Positions 11,080 through 22,059 of a DNA stretch of 64,000 nt are shown here, one piece after another. Every line of letters begins with the position of its first letter. Positions within the stretch are counted from its first letter, which is position 1. Made by a program: the position numbers and the translations under genes. The notes below the pieces were generated by a model, which saw only the letters and a list, made by a program, of their open reading frames with translations, was not told the origin of the DNA and searched no databases. Origin of the DNA: Imbricaverruca yamaguchii (taxonomy: Eukaryota > Arthropoda > Thecostraca > Neoverrucidae); contig JAOTOL010001603.1 of NCBI GenBank assembly GCA_034440575.1, forward strand, positions 2,158,001-2,222,000, in the 5' to 3' direction.

Positions 11080-12345
11080 CTGTACCTAGTCCGCTGTAGC
11101 AACCTCCCTGTATCTATAGACGTGTCGTACCTGCTGTGCCTGATGAACTGTAACAGGCCCCCTGTATCTATAGACGTGCCGTGCTTGATGACCTGTATCT
11201 ACAGACGTGTCTGTAGGCACCTGTAACAGGCTCCCTGTATCTACAGACGTGCTGTGATTGCCGTGCCTGATGGACTGTAACAGGCTCCCAGTATCTACAG
11301 ACGTGCTGTGGTTGCCGTGCCTGATGGACTGTAGCAGGCTCCCTGTATCTACAGACGTGCTGTGATTGCCGTGCCTGATGGACTGTAACAGGCTCCCTGT
11401 ATCTACAGACGTGCTGTGATTGCCGTGCCTGATGGACTGTAACAGGCTCCCTGTATCTACAGATGTGCTGTGATTGCCGTGCCTGATGGACTGTAACAGG
11501 CTCCCTGTATCTACAGACGTGCTGTGGTTGCCGTGCCTGATGGACTGTAGCAGGCTCCCTGTATCTACAGACGTGCTGTGATTGCCGTGCCTGATGGACT
11601 GTAACAGGCTCCCTGTATCTACAGACGTGCTGTGATTGCCGTGCCTGATGGACTGTAACAGGCTCCCTGTATCTACAGATGTGCTGTGGTTGCCGTGCCT
11701 GATGGACTGTAACAGGCTCCCTGTATCTACAGACGTGCTGTGATTGCCGTGCCTGATGGACTGTAACAGGCTCCCTGTATCTACAGACGTGCTGTGATTG
11801 CCGTGCCTGATGGACTGTAACAGGCTCCCTGTATCTACAGACGTGCTGTGGTTGCCGTGCCTGATGGACTGTAGCAGGCTCCCTGTATCTACAGACGTGC
11901 TGTGATTGCCGTGCCTGATGGACTGTAACAGGCTCCCTGTATCTACAGATGTGCTGTGGTTGCCGTGCCTGATGGACTGTAACAGGCTCCCTGTATCTAC
12001 AGACGTGCTGTGATTGCCGTGCCTGATGGACTGTAGCAGGCTCCCTGTATCTACAGACGTGCTGTGATTGCCGTGCCTGATGGACTGTAACAGGCTCCCT
12101 GTATCTACAGACGTGCTGTGGTTGCTGTGCCTGATGGACTGTAACAGGCTCCCTGTATCTACAGATGTGCTGTGGTTGCCGTGCCTGATGACCTGTGACA
12201 GGTCCCCTGTATCTACAGACGTGCCAGCCCTGATAACCTGTAACAGGTTCCCTGTATCTACAGACGTGCCGTGTCTATAGGCACCTGTAGCAGGCCCCCT
12301 GTATCTACAGACATGCCGTGCCTGATGACCTGTATCTACAGACGT
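11080..12345. repeat. Minisatellite, 54-bp unit, about 20 copies, up to dynein exon 1
   Basis: The unit contains CTGTATCTACAGACGTGC and GCCGTGCCTGATGGACTG, with diverged copies from about 10,790. Each unit has an acceptor-like CTGTATCTACAG before ACGTGC. The last degenerate unit leads into the exon 1 boundary GTGTCGCAG/ATGCC. The period is 18 codons, so a 459-codon - strand ORF is open but not coding. Confidence 0.95.
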
Positions 12346-12375
12346 GCCGTGACCTCCACACGTGACGTGTCGCAG

Positions 12376-12600
12376 ATGCCGACCGTGGACGGCGCCGGCG
12401 GCCGGCCGCCGTGCCGCGACCGCGGCGGCGGTCCTCTCCGCCGGCCGGCCACCTTCGCCGACCACAGCAGCGTGCCGCGGCTGGCGGAGCGGCCCATCGG
12501 CCAGCGGCGCTCCGAGCTGTACCGGCGCGTGGCCCGCGCTGACCGCTACCCGCCAGTGCTGCAGCAGGCGCCCACCTGGACACAGGCGGTGCCCTTCAAG
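12376..12600 (+). CDS. DNAH7-like: Dynein heavy chain exon 1 (residues 1-75)
   Basis: Begins ATG CCG ACC at an acceptor-like GTGTCGCAG and ends at donor GTGCGG after ...TWTQAVPFK, phase 0. It is rich in Gly, Arg and Pro, as expected of the poorly conserved extreme N-terminus. The start is chosen because it gives an N-terminal length suited to the family and no conserved coding lies upstream. The frame is also open upstream through the array, so the true start could be earlier or lie in a separate 5' exon. The acceptor suggests a spliced 5' UTR. Confidence 0.7.
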
Positions 12601-13060
12601 GTGCGGCGGCGCAGGTGGACGTGGGGTGGCGCGGCGCGGTGGGTGTGTGGCGGTGGAGGTTCAGGGTGGGCGGTGCTGGCTGGACGTATGGTAATGGGGG
12701 CTCGGTGTGGAGTTGCCGAGGGTCAGAGTAGAGCAACAGAGGTTGTGATGGAGTGATGAGGGTTCAAGGTGGAACAGTGGAGGTTCAGACTCTGTACATG
12801 TGCAATTTGAATGATGCGGCTGACCAATGCTGATGCAATCCTCCTCATGACACTCACTGTCTCCCCCTGCCCCGACCCGAACGCCAGAGCATATGCTCAG
12901 TCGTTTGTTTTGCATGGGCTAAGCTGCTGGGAGAAACTGAGCTCAATCGATACTCAATTGGTCCCGTTGGGGTCCTTGAGGTGTGAGGCATAACCACGAC
13001 ACTTCAGGTCACCTTACCGTCTGCACATTCCTACACCAGATATGTTTCATGAAACCCTCA
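12601..13060. other. Intron 1, unique part
   Basis: Donor GTGCGG. GT/GGTGG-rich start, then unremarkable sequence up to the 80-bp array. No gene is seen. Confidence 0.6.
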
Positions 13061-13738
13061 TCGTCGTGATCGCCAGTATGATAACCAAGAACCCGCACAT
13101 CGTCGTCATACCCCTCTCCGGGAGATGTAGTACTGGTCTCATCGTGACGCTTACCATCGGCCCGTCATCGTCGCCACACCGCTTCGCCGTGATACTTAGC
13201 CAGTCCAATCATCGTGACGATTGTGCATCCCATTCATCGACCCATCATCGTCTCCACACCACTTCCCCGTGATACTTCACCAGTCCAATTATCGTCACGA
13301 CTGTTCATCACATTCATCGACCCATCATCGTCTCTATACCGCCTCCACGTGATGCTTCGGCAGTCCAATCATCGTGACGATTGTGCATCCCATTCATCGT
13401 CCCATCATCGTCTCCACGCCACTTCCCGTGATACTTCACCAGCCCAATCATCGTGACGATTGTACATCCCATTCATCGGCCCATCATCGTCTCCACACCA
13501 CTTCCCCGTGATACTTCACCAGTCCAATTATCGTCACGACTGTTCATCACATTCATCGACCCATCATCGTCTCTATACCGCCTCCACGTGATACTTCGCC
13601 AGTCCAATCATCGTCACGATTGTGCATTACATTGATCGACCTATCATCGTCCTACACTGCCTCCCGGTGACACTTCACCAGTCCAGTCCTCGCCACGACC
13701 GCTCGTCACGCTGATCGACCCCGCCGTCTTTACCGCAG
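13061..13738. repeat. Minisatellite, 80-bp unit, about 8 copies, ending at the exon 2 acceptor
   Basis: CCCATCATCG recurs at 13241, 13321, 13401, 13480 and 13560, a period of 79-80 bp. The last partial unit (GATCGACCCCGCCGTCTTTA) is itself the acceptor region of exon 2; its counterpart inside the array is CATCGTCTCTATACCGC. The array and the splice site are one continuous repeat. Confidence 0.9.
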
Positions 13739-13963
13739 GAGGTGTTCCACCGCCGAACTCCCAGCGAATCGATAGCCAACACGTACACTCCAGGGGTGGC
13801 CGACCTGCGACTCAGCACCATGCACAACAGCGAGCGCTACCGACCGGCCCCCGCCAAGTCCGGGCCTCCCTGCCAGGCCAACAAGATCGATCTGTCGAGT
13901 CAGCCTCCTCTGCAAATGCTCAGAGACGCCAGCAACAAACGAAAGGCGGCGGAGGAGGCGAAG
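13739..13963 (+). CDS. DNAH7-like: Dynein heavy chain exon 2 (residues 76-150)
   Basis: Acceptor TCTTTACCGCAG, donor GTGGGA, phase 0 to 0. The peptide starts EVFHRRTPSESIANTYTPG and ends with the basic/acidic run NKRKAAEEAK. It lies in the variable N-terminal extension, and I see no domain. Assignment rests on splice sites, frame continuity and codon choice. Confidence 0.75.
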
Positions 13964-14472
13964 GTGGGATATCTGAGAGGTCCTCTGGCGAGACCTCTGG
14001 TGAGAGGTCATCTTGAGGTCACAGTTGGCCGCGATGACGTCATAGGGAGATCGCAGGCCAGGTTGTAGGCCAGAGGTAGCGAATTGGACCACGTGCCATG
14101 CATCAGATTCATGCATGCACTGGTCGTGCATGGGTCATGCATCAAATTGCTGATGGTGTCGACATGGAAAGCTTTCGGTGTTCCTTTGCCGTTGAATAGG
14201 AATCGTACTCCGAGTAGAGATGATCGGGAGTCAACACAAAGCAAAAGCTTGCCTGCCAATGCTATTCAAAGAGCCATTCCAGTACGTATTTGGTATCACC
14301 ACTCAGTTCCGCCCGCTATGCTTGAGAAAAACAATGTAGGGCGACTGTCGGTCGGACAGCGTATGCATCCCCACTCGGCGTTGGAGGCCCGCAGAACGGC
14401 GTCGCTCCAGCTGACCGAAGTAGCGCCGACCGGTGAAGCACACCACTGTTATCGGCTGTGCCCGTCCCACAG

Positions 14473-14582
14473 CTCCATGCGCGCAGCGAGTTGTACAACT
14501 TCGACGTGAAGCCGAAGAAGAAGATGCGGACCACGAAGAGCATGAATGCTGATGCTCTGCGGGCGGCCAAGAGAATTGCCAG
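14473..14582 (+). CDS. DNAH7-like: Dynein heavy chain exon 3 (residues 151-187)
   Basis: Acceptor GTCCCACAG, donor GTGGGT, phase 0 to 2. It reads LHARSELYNFDVKPKKKMRT followed by a basic stretch ending RAAKRIA. The Lys-rich segment is probably disordered. The split codon is completed by exon 4 as Ser. Confidence 0.75.
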
Positions 14583-15124
14583 GTGGGTGGAGTGGCTCTA
14601 AGGCTGCGGTCGGAGTATGTCTGCCACACAAAGTGGAACTATCAGATGACCATCTTCAAACGATATGAACGTTCATGATGTGCCTCCCATAGGAATTACT
14701 CCTGTGTGGCATGTCTTGCATGCTAATTCCTTGTTTATGACACATAAAGGAGGAATTAGCATATCAGTTACTCCTATAATGGGTTTTAAGGAGTATAACG
14801 GGTTAGACCGAATGGGTTCTAAGGAGAACCAATTCCGTTCTCATTGAATGCTTGAATTATCACTTGCCGCTCAGCTATAGTCGACTTGTTACTCGTGTAA
14901 ATTTTGTATATACTACCAGTGGTGTCTCCAATACCACGCATTTGTTCCTGACGCATCATCGCGAATCTTGTCACCATCATCATCATGAGCGAATGGTCTT
15001 GTCACCTGCGTGCTGTTCATCTGAGTGCGCTGCCGTCCTGTCTCGCACGTGTGCTCTACACGTGTTCCACGTGCCACGAGAGCGTGACTCAGGCGGTCTG
15101 ACGTGCTGCGCCTGTGTGCGACAG

Positions 15125-15250
15125 TGAGCAGTTGGAGCAGCGCCGCGGCCAGGCCAGTCCACCGCTCAGTCCACGGTGTCAGCGGCTGATCATCGCCGAC
15201 CGGGAAGTCAGCCAGGCGCCGCAGCCACCCAGCGTGCAGGATGTGCAGAG
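15125..15250 (+). CDS. DNAH7-like: Dynein heavy chain exon 4 (residues 187-229)
   Basis: Acceptor TGTGTGCGACAG, donor GTCGGT, phase 2 to 2. Pro/Gln-rich: EQLEQRRGQASPPLSPRCQR, later PQPPSVQDVQ. The last 15 bases (GGATGTGCAGAG) and the donor are the first copy of the 44-bp array that follows, so every downstream unit repeats this exon end. The exact exon end could therefore vary by whole units. Confidence 0.75.
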
Positions 15251-16010
15251 GTCGGTCGGTTACCGCGGCTGCTCAGCATATAGGACGTGCAGAGGTCGGT
15301 CGGTTACCGCGGCTGCCCAGCATATAGGACGTGCAGAGGTCGGTCGGTTACCGCGGCTGCCCAGCATATAGGACGTGCAGAGGTCGGTCGGTTACTGCAG
15401 CTGCCTAGCATATAGGATGTGCAGAGGTCGGTCGGTTACCGCGGCTGCTCAGCATATAGGATGTGCAGAGGTCGGTGGGTTACCGCGGCTGCCCAGCATA
15501 TAGGATGTGCAGAGGTCGGTGGGTTACCGCGGCTGCCCAGCATATAGGATGTGCAGAGGTCGGTGGATTACCGCGGCTGCTCAGCATATAGGATGTGCAG
15601 AGGTCGGTGGGTTACCGCGGCTGCCCAGCATATAGGATGTGCAGAGGTCGGTCGGGTACTGCAGCTGCCTAGCATATAGGATGTGCAGAGGTCGGTCGGT
15701 TACCGCGGCTGCCCAGCATATAGGATGTGCAGAGGTCGGTCAGGTACCGCGGCTGCCCAGCATATAGGATGTGCAGAGGTCGGTCAGGTACCGCGGCTGC
15801 CCAGCATATAGGATGTGCAGAGGTCGGTCAGGTACCGCGGCTGCCCAGCATATAGGATGTGCAGAGGTCGGTCAGGTACCGCGGCTGCCCAGCATATAGG
15901 ATGTGCAGAGGTCGGTCAGGTACCGCGGCTGCCCAGCATATAGGATGTATAGAGGTCGGTCGGTTACCGCGGCTGCCCAGCATATAGGATGTGCAGAGGT
16001 CGGTCGGTAA
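15238..16010. repeat. Minisatellite, 44-bp unit, about 17 copies, made of the exon 4 donor
   Basis: The unit contains AGGATGTGCAGAGGTCGGTC and TACCGCGGCTGCCCAGCATA. The first copy overlaps the coding end of exon 4, and each later copy recreates GTGCAGAG/GTCGGT, a plausible 5' splice site. The array ends abruptly at 16,010. Confidence 0.95.
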
Positions 16011-16011
16011 T

Positions 16012-16340
16012 TAAAAAGAAAATTAATCCGAGTTGTTGCTGGGTGGCTTTAGGAACCAGGGTTCTATTGCTAAGCAGAGCTTGTTGCGTGAACCCTGGCC
16101 CCACCACCCGATCCACGAATTCCTGTTCAACGGCAGAATTTTGATCGAAAGTTTAACGTGCCGTCAATGCACCGACACGGCCGCCCGGTAGCTGGTCCCC
16201 GGCCTTATCGGGCCAGCTGCCAACTGACACTCCCAGCCGGGGGCTCAATGCGATCGCGCGAAGCGACTCGAACCCTGCGTTGCCAAGACAGGGGAGACCA
16301 GTGCAGGCCAGCGCTCTAACCAACTGAGCTACCGGGGCGG
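16012..16340 (-). mobile_element. tRNA-derived SINE, family C
   Basis: On the - strand the head reads GCCCCGGTAGCTCAGTTGGT followed by TAGAGCGC (A-box), and later CAGGGTTCGAGTCGC (B-box). The body (GGGAGTGTCAGTTGGCAGCT, TTGATCGAAA) matches in outline the paired copies at 22.1 and 23.3 kb. A tRNA gene is unlikely, because the acceptor stem is not closed and the sequence continues for over 250 bp as a SINE body. Confidence 0.7.
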
Positions 16341-17486
16341 CAAAATCGTATTTTCACATAAATTATATATTCACTTATATAATTCACATCAATCGTACGA
16401 AATTTGGCGGTAACATTTCGACTCCATTTCTTTCCTACCTTGGGTAAACCTGTGGTAAGCACAAACACTACTCTCTGTCTAGTTGTGTGGCGAATTTTCT
16501 TTCAATATTGGTTGTTAAGCTTAGTGAGGAATTAAAAGCAGCTCCCATGTTATAGACCGTGGAAGTCATGCATGGTGTGCAGTGTCAAGAACCGGTAAAA
16601 TTTTCCTTATGAATGAACTAAGAATTTCGAATTTCTAAGCGTGCAGTTATTTGATGAACGCTCAATTAATTAGCTATCAATTCATGTCAGATCAAAATTA
16701 GGCTATACAAATTATAACTATCAGAAGGAAGGCGTGAAAATCACTCGCTTGCGATGTTTGAAGCGTAAGTCACCCAGACACTGTTTTCGTCGTAATCAAA
16801 TTACGGCGCGGCAGGCCAAACAGCCCAGGATTGCCTTATTCCACTGATGGTCGCTCGAAATAGCAGCATCAATGGATATGTATCAGCGAAACCCGTCGAT
16901 ATGTATCAGCAAACGAAGAAACTGTGGATGGTAAGAGTGGTATCAAGCGAAAGCAGGATCATTTCTACGTTCAATGAGACAAATAGTTGTCAGAATGCAT
17001 TATTTAGTGAGTCAGTGAGTTCAACCCAGGGCGGCCGCAGCTCCGTGGTCGCGCGGGGCATTTGCGTGCAGAGGTACGGGGCTCCATTCCTCGCGGTACC
17101 CGCCCTTCCTGCCAGGGTGAGAGACAAGCGACGCCATATGGCCTCAGCTGCTGAATGCGTCGTAACGCTATAACTAACCAACGGTATGGTTATGCAGAGT
17201 TTATATATCTGACGTGCGCCCCAAGCCCAAAAATGCATGTACATATGCATTTACGTATACATGTACACATGCGTAAAATTATACAGACAGGTACGTAATG
17301 AGTATATGGTAAGATAACGTCATGCTCTATCATGTATGTGATGGCCATATACTTCCTGGTAAAATTGTCGCCGGCATCGTTTTGGAAGACTGCTCAACTG
17401 CACGCGTTCTGCTCAACTGTACCGTCTCGTGATGTCGAGCGCCGGGCAATTGTGCCGTGCCCGACAGTGGTGTCGCCTGGCGGCAG

Positions 17487-17600
17487 GTACAAGTACTACC
17501 TGCACCACCTGGTGGACGACTCTCAGCTGGCGCCGCCCGAGCCGGACAACCAGCAGGGCGTGCGGCGACGAATCGCCGGCCGGCTGACCAGCAACAAGGC
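17487..17600 (+). CDS. DNAH7-like: Dynein heavy chain exon 5 (residues 229-267)
   Basis: Acceptor GCCTGGCGGCAG, donor GTCAGT, phase 2 to 2. It reads RYKYYLHHLVDDSQLAPP and then PDNQQGVRRRIAGRLTSN. The Y-Y-x-H then AP pattern begins the recognisable stem of this dynein clade. The array that follows starts about 20 bp past the donor. Confidence 0.85.
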
Positions 17601-17614
17601 GTCAGTGGCGACAC

Positions 17615-18180
17615 CGGCCGGCAGGGGTCACGGGTCATGGCAGCGGTCAGGGGACACGGCAGGGGTCAGGGGTCATGGCAGGGGTCAGGGGACACGGCAG
17701 GGGTCAGGTGTCATGGCAGGGGTCAGGGGTCATGGCAGGTGTCACGGCAGGGGTCAGGGGTCATGGCAGGGGTCAGGGGTCACGGCAGGGGTCAGGGGTC
17801 ACGGCAGGGGTCAGGGTTCATGGCAGGGGTCAGGAGTCAGTGGTCATGGCGGGGGTCACGGGTCATGGCAGGGGTCATGACAGGGGTCAGGGGACACGGC
17901 ATGAGTCAGGGGTCATGGCAGGGGTCAGGGGTCATGGCAGGGGTCAGGGGACACGGCAGGGGTCAGGGGTCATGCCATGGGTCAGGGGTCATGGCGGGGG
18001 TCAGGAGTCAGGGGTCATGACAGGGGTCAGGGGTCATGGCAGGGGTCAAGGGTCATGACAGGGGTCAGGGGACATGACAGGGGTCAGGGGTCATGGCAGC
18101 GGTCAGGGGGTCATGACAGGGGTCACGGCAGGGGTCAGGGGTCACGGCAGGGGTTAGGGGTCATGACAAAGCTCAGGGGT
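17615..18180. repeat. Minisatellite, 18-19-bp unit, about 30 copies
   Basis: Units of the type GGGGTCATGGCAGGGGTCA, interspersed with ACACGGC and CATGACA variants. CAGGGGTCA resembles the exon 5 donor surroundings (GC/GTCAGT). All three + frames are open over long stretches because the unit lacks stops. Confidence 0.95.
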
Positions 18181-18649
18181 GTCATCGCTGACGTGGTCGG
18201 GGCCAGGGACAGACCAATAGCTGGACTGTCTCAGTGGTCGCACCGCACGACTGCCATTGAGCCGCAGGGGCCAGGGGTGTCCTGAAACATCGCTGGCGTG
18301 CACGGGACCGGGGCAGATCAATGGCTGGTCAGCGGTTTGTGAAGGGGCGTTTAGGATGGGGTGTGGACAGGCTAGAGGTGAGAGTTGATAAGGTGACTGG
18401 ATGATTGAGACCTAGCGGCTGGGACAAAGACCACTTGTTGCAATCGGCGCGATGCAATTAAAATTAATATAGTTATTACAGTCATTCATGGAAGTTGGGA
18501 AAATGGGACTGACTACTGACCTATGCTTTCGTTTTGAGACATTGCTTGTGCTGAATGCAGTCTCTTCGAGAAGTATTTGAAGGCATCCGGCTCTCATCTG
18601 GATGGAGTTCTTCAAAGTTCGTCATCCCGTTGTCAGCGCTCCGCTTACC

Positions 18650-18837
18650 ATTCCGTTGTTCACCGTATTATTAAGCCACCATCTGTATTTACAGCTTGTT
18701 GAACTCTCACTCTGTTGACAGTCGGTTATTGAAGTCCTGCCTTCTTTATTGACAGTCGGCAAACGACAGTTCGTCGTCGACGATCGGTGAGGCCTTCAGG
18801 CCGTTGACAGCTCGCTAAACCTTTCCCCGGCCGACAG
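18650..18837. repeat. Degenerate row of exon 6 acceptor copies
   Basis: TTTACAGCTTGTTGAAC, TTGACAGTCGGTTATTG, TTGACAGTCGGCAAACG, CGACAGTTCGTCG and TTGACAGCTCGCTAAAC precede the true junction CCGACAG/CTTGCTGGCG. They look like diverged tandem duplicates of the acceptor plus the exon start. Confidence 0.5.
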
Positions 18838-18981
18838 CTTGCTGGCGGTGCGGGACAAGATGGAGGCCGAGATAGAGTACGACTTCCGAATCAGCCTGCG
18901 CACCGCCGTGCTCAACTACGTGCTGCGCGACCGCAGAGAGCGCGACCGGCTGCGAATCTACGGCATCGTGCCGTCCTACAT
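18838..18981 (+). CDS. DNAH7-like: Dynein heavy chain exon 6 (residues 267-315)
   Basis: Acceptor CCCCGGCCGACAG, donor GTGAGA, phase 2 to 2. It contains LLAVRDKMEAEIEYDFRISL and LRTAVLNYVLRDRRERDRL, the conserved stem block in which a short acidic helix is followed by a basic VLRD/VLKD segment. It joins exon 7 through a split Met codon. Confidence 0.9.
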
Positions 18982-19432
18982 GTGAGAGTGGTGCCTGATC
19001 CAACATGTGTTTGGTCTGATGTTACTCCCGTTCCACTGTTCCACTGACGTTTGTTCGCGCTTGCTCTTCCTGTTTCACTGATCCACTGATGTAACTCCTG
19101 TTTCGCTGTTCCACTGTTTTTGCTCACGCCTGCTCTTTCTGTTTCTGTTTCACTGGTGCTACTCCCGTTTCACTGTTTCACTGATGCTATTCCCGTTTCA
19201 CTGATGTTTGCTTGCGCTTGCTCTTTCTCTTTCACTGGTTCACTGATGTCCGTCCGTTCTGAAGGTTCGTGTACTACTGTTGGCACCAATCATCCTAAGC
19301 TGTCAATCTAACATTGTTATGGGCGCTGTATGACCGAAGCAGTCGAAGCGCCCCTAAGCCCAAATAACCAATCAATCAACATGTGTTTGGTGATTGCCTG
19401 ACCTTGACCTGAGTCCGTTCTCAGTCAGTGCC

Positions 19433-19495
19433 GATATTCGGAATCGTGCCATCGTACAGGTGACAGTGGTACCTGATCCACCATGTGTTTGATGA
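19433..19495 (+). pseudogene. Diverged duplicate of the exon 6 end and its donor
   Basis: TCGGAATCGTGCCATCGTAC followed by AGGTGACAGTGGTACCTGAT aligns with the end of exon 6 and the start of intron 6 (GGCATCGTGCCGTCCTACAT, then GTGAGAGTGGTGCCTGATCC). The similarity extends into ATGTGTTTG. It lies 450 bp downstream and keeps a GTGACA donor-like sequence, so it is a decoy exon end and not an extra exon. Confidence 0.75.
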
Positions 19496-19867
19496 GTGCC
19501 TGAGCTGAGTTCGCTCTCAGTCAGTTCAGCTCGGCCTACAGGTCGTCATTTCTATGATATCGGGTCACAACATGGACCCTATGATCTGGTGCCGAGGTCT
19601 GGTGTTCGTGGTGACCTAGGGTCGTGTCGTCATGCCTCGTGCGATTCCGGGTCGTGTCCAGAGATCGTCGTATGGCGACCTGTGTGCCGTCGATACACAT
19701 GCCGTGACTGAGCTGCGAAACCGCCGGACTCCGTGTACTTCAGTGTGGAGGTCACGCGGTAGCCGTGACCTCGGAACTCGTGTGACCTGATGTGGGTGGG
19801 GGTGCCATATGTGACGCGAGGAGACGACCACAGGCTCAAAATTTCCACTGAAACGGCGAGGAAACTC

Positions 19868-21557
19868 AGGTAACGTCGGTAACGTCCGGCGGTGTCCCCA
19901 GGCCCCATGTGATCAGGGTGTCGTTAGTGAGAGGTACCTCGGGTAACGTCGGGTGGTATCCCCAGGCCCCGTGTGATCAGGGTGCCGTTAGTGAGAGGTG
20001 AGGTATCTCAGGTAACGTCGGGCGGTATCCCCAGGCCCCGTGTGATCAGGGTGTCGTTAATGAGAGGTATCTCAGGTAACGTCGGGCGGTATCCCCAGGC
20101 CCCGTGTGATCAGGGTGCCGTTAGTGAGAGGTGAGGTATCTCAGGTAACGTCGGGCGGTATCCCCAGGCCCCGTGTGATTAGGGTGTCGTTAATGAGAGG
20201 TATCTCAGGTAACGTCGGGCGGTATCCCCAGGCCCCGTGTGATCAGGGTGTCGTTAGTGAGAGGTGAGGTATCTCGGGTAACGTCGGGCGGTGTCCCCAG
20301 GCCCCGTGTGATCAGGGTGCCGTTAGTGAGAGGTGAGGTATCTCAGGTAACGTCGGGCGGTATCCCCAGGCCCCGTGTGATCAGGGTGCCGTTAGTGAGA
20401 GGTGAGGTATCTCAGGTAACGTCGGGCGGTATCCCCAGGCCCCGTGTGATCAGGGTGCCGTTAGTGAGAGGTGAGGTATCTCAGGTAACGTCGGGCGGTA
20501 TCCCCAGGCCCCGTGTGATCAGGGTGTCGTTAGTGAGAGGTGAGGTATCTCAGGTAACGTCCGGCGGTGTCCCCAGGCCCCGTGTGATCAGGGTGTCGTT
20601 AGTGAGAGGTGAGGTATCTCAGGTAACGTCGGGCGGTGTCCCCAGGCCCCGTGTGATCAGGGTGTCGTTAGTGAGAGGTGAGGTATATCGGGTAACGTCC
20701 GGCGGTGTCCCCAGGCCCCGTGTGATCAGGGTGCCGTTAGTGAGAGGTGAGGTATCTCAGGTAACGTCCGGCGGTGTCCCCAGGCCCCGTGTGATCAGGG
20801 TGCCGTTAGTGAGAGGTGAGGTATCTCAGGTAACGTCCGGCGGTGTCCCCAGGCCCCGTGTGATCAGGGTGCCGTTAGTGAGAGGTGAGGTATCTCAGGT
20901 AACGTCCGGCGGTGTCCCCAGGCCCCGTGTGATCAGGGTGCCGTTAGTGAGAGGTGAGGTATCTCAGGTAACGTCGGGCGGCGTCCCCAGGCCCCGTGTG
21001 ATCAGGGTGCCGTTAGTGAGAGGTGAGGTATCTCAGGTAACGTCCGGCGGTGTCCCCAGGCCCCGTGTGATCAGGGTGCCGTTAGTGAGAGGTGAGGTAT
21101 CTCAGGTAACGTCCGGCGGTGTCCCCAGGCCCCGTGTGATCAGGGTGCCGTTAGTGAGAGGTGAGGTATCTCGGGTAACGTCCGGCGGTGTCCCCAGGCC
21201 CCGTGTGATCAGGGTGCCGTTAGTGAGAGGTGAGGTATCTCAGGTAACGTCCGGCGGTGTCCCCAGGCCCCGTGTGATCAGGGTGCCGTTAGTGAGAGGT
21301 GAGGTATCTCGGGTAACGTCGGGCGGTGTCCCCAGGCCCCGTGTGATCAGGGTGCCGTTAGTGAGAGGTGAGGTATCTCGGGTAACGTCCGGCGGTGTCC
21401 CCAGGCCCCGTGTGATCAGGGTGCCGTTAGTGAGAGGTGAGGTATCTCAGGTAACGTCGGGCGGTGTCCCCAGGCCCCGTGTGATCAGGGTGCCGTTAGT
21501 GAGAGGTGAGGTATCTCGGGTAACGTCCGGCGGTGTCCCCAGGCCCCGTGTGATCAG
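19868..21557 (+). repeat. Minisatellite, 69-bp (early 63-bp) unit, about 24 copies, ending at the exon 7 acceptor
   Basis: The unit contains CCCCAGGCCCCGTGTGATCA, GGGTGCCGTTAGTGAGAGG and GTATCTCAGGTAACGTC. The last copy is the exon 7 acceptor itself (GTGTGATCAG/GGCTCCGGTGCCG). From 20239 the array is open without stops in the exon 7 frame, 23 codons per unit. Confidence 0.95.
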
Positions 21558-21668
21558 GGCTCCGGTGCCGTGGCAACAAGCGGCGCTGCTGTCGCGGCAG
21601 TACTGCGACCACAACCTCTTCATCACCGGCGCCGTCCTGCGGCAGCTCAACAGCATCTGGTACAGCAG
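21558..21668 (+). CDS. DNAH7-like: Dynein heavy chain exon 7 (residues 315-352)
   Basis: Acceptor CGTGTGATCAG (weak pyrimidine tract, identical in the array), donor GTACGA, phase 2 to 2. It reads APVPWQQAALLSRQYCDHN then LFITGAVLRQLNSIWYS. The PW near the start and the LF/LHI...LW block are conserved stem features. A longer 5' extent is possible if an upstream repeat copy is used as acceptor. Confidence 0.9.
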
Positions 21669-22059
21669 GTACGACAGCCACCGGCACCGCAACATCACAG
21701 GGTCATAACAACGGGCGTACAGCGATACTACAGCTGCCTGTTTTCTGTTTAGCCTTTCGCGGTCAAGGAAAATTGTGTAATCTCCGACAGAGCCCCCCAC
21801 AAGCAGCTCTTCAGAATCGGAGCCAGGTGGAAGAGAGAAAGGGTGGCTGACTTAATTCCACTTAATCCTTGGTGCGTTATAGGTACGAACCACCTTGTGC
21901 ATCCCTTACACCTAATCGTGTAGTATCTTCGGGCAGGGCCGGTGGATCCAAAATCCCACCTCCCCACCAAGCCATGGGTAATGGTATTTCAGAAGCGAGG
22001 GAGTCGTTGTACCACAGGCTTAAGGCAACTCTCGGCTCAGTCATCCTTGCGCAAGAACT

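Noticed and set aside
11086..12465. 459-codon - strand ORF with 18-residue repeats
   Set aside because: The 54-bp repeat period is a multiple of 3 and lacks stops on this strand. No start context, no conserved domain, and dynein exon 1 lies on the opposite strand at its end.
17457..18285. Gly-His-Gln-rich ORFs
   Set aside because: Translations of the GGGGTCATGGCA minisatellite running on from dynein exon 5. All three frames look alike.
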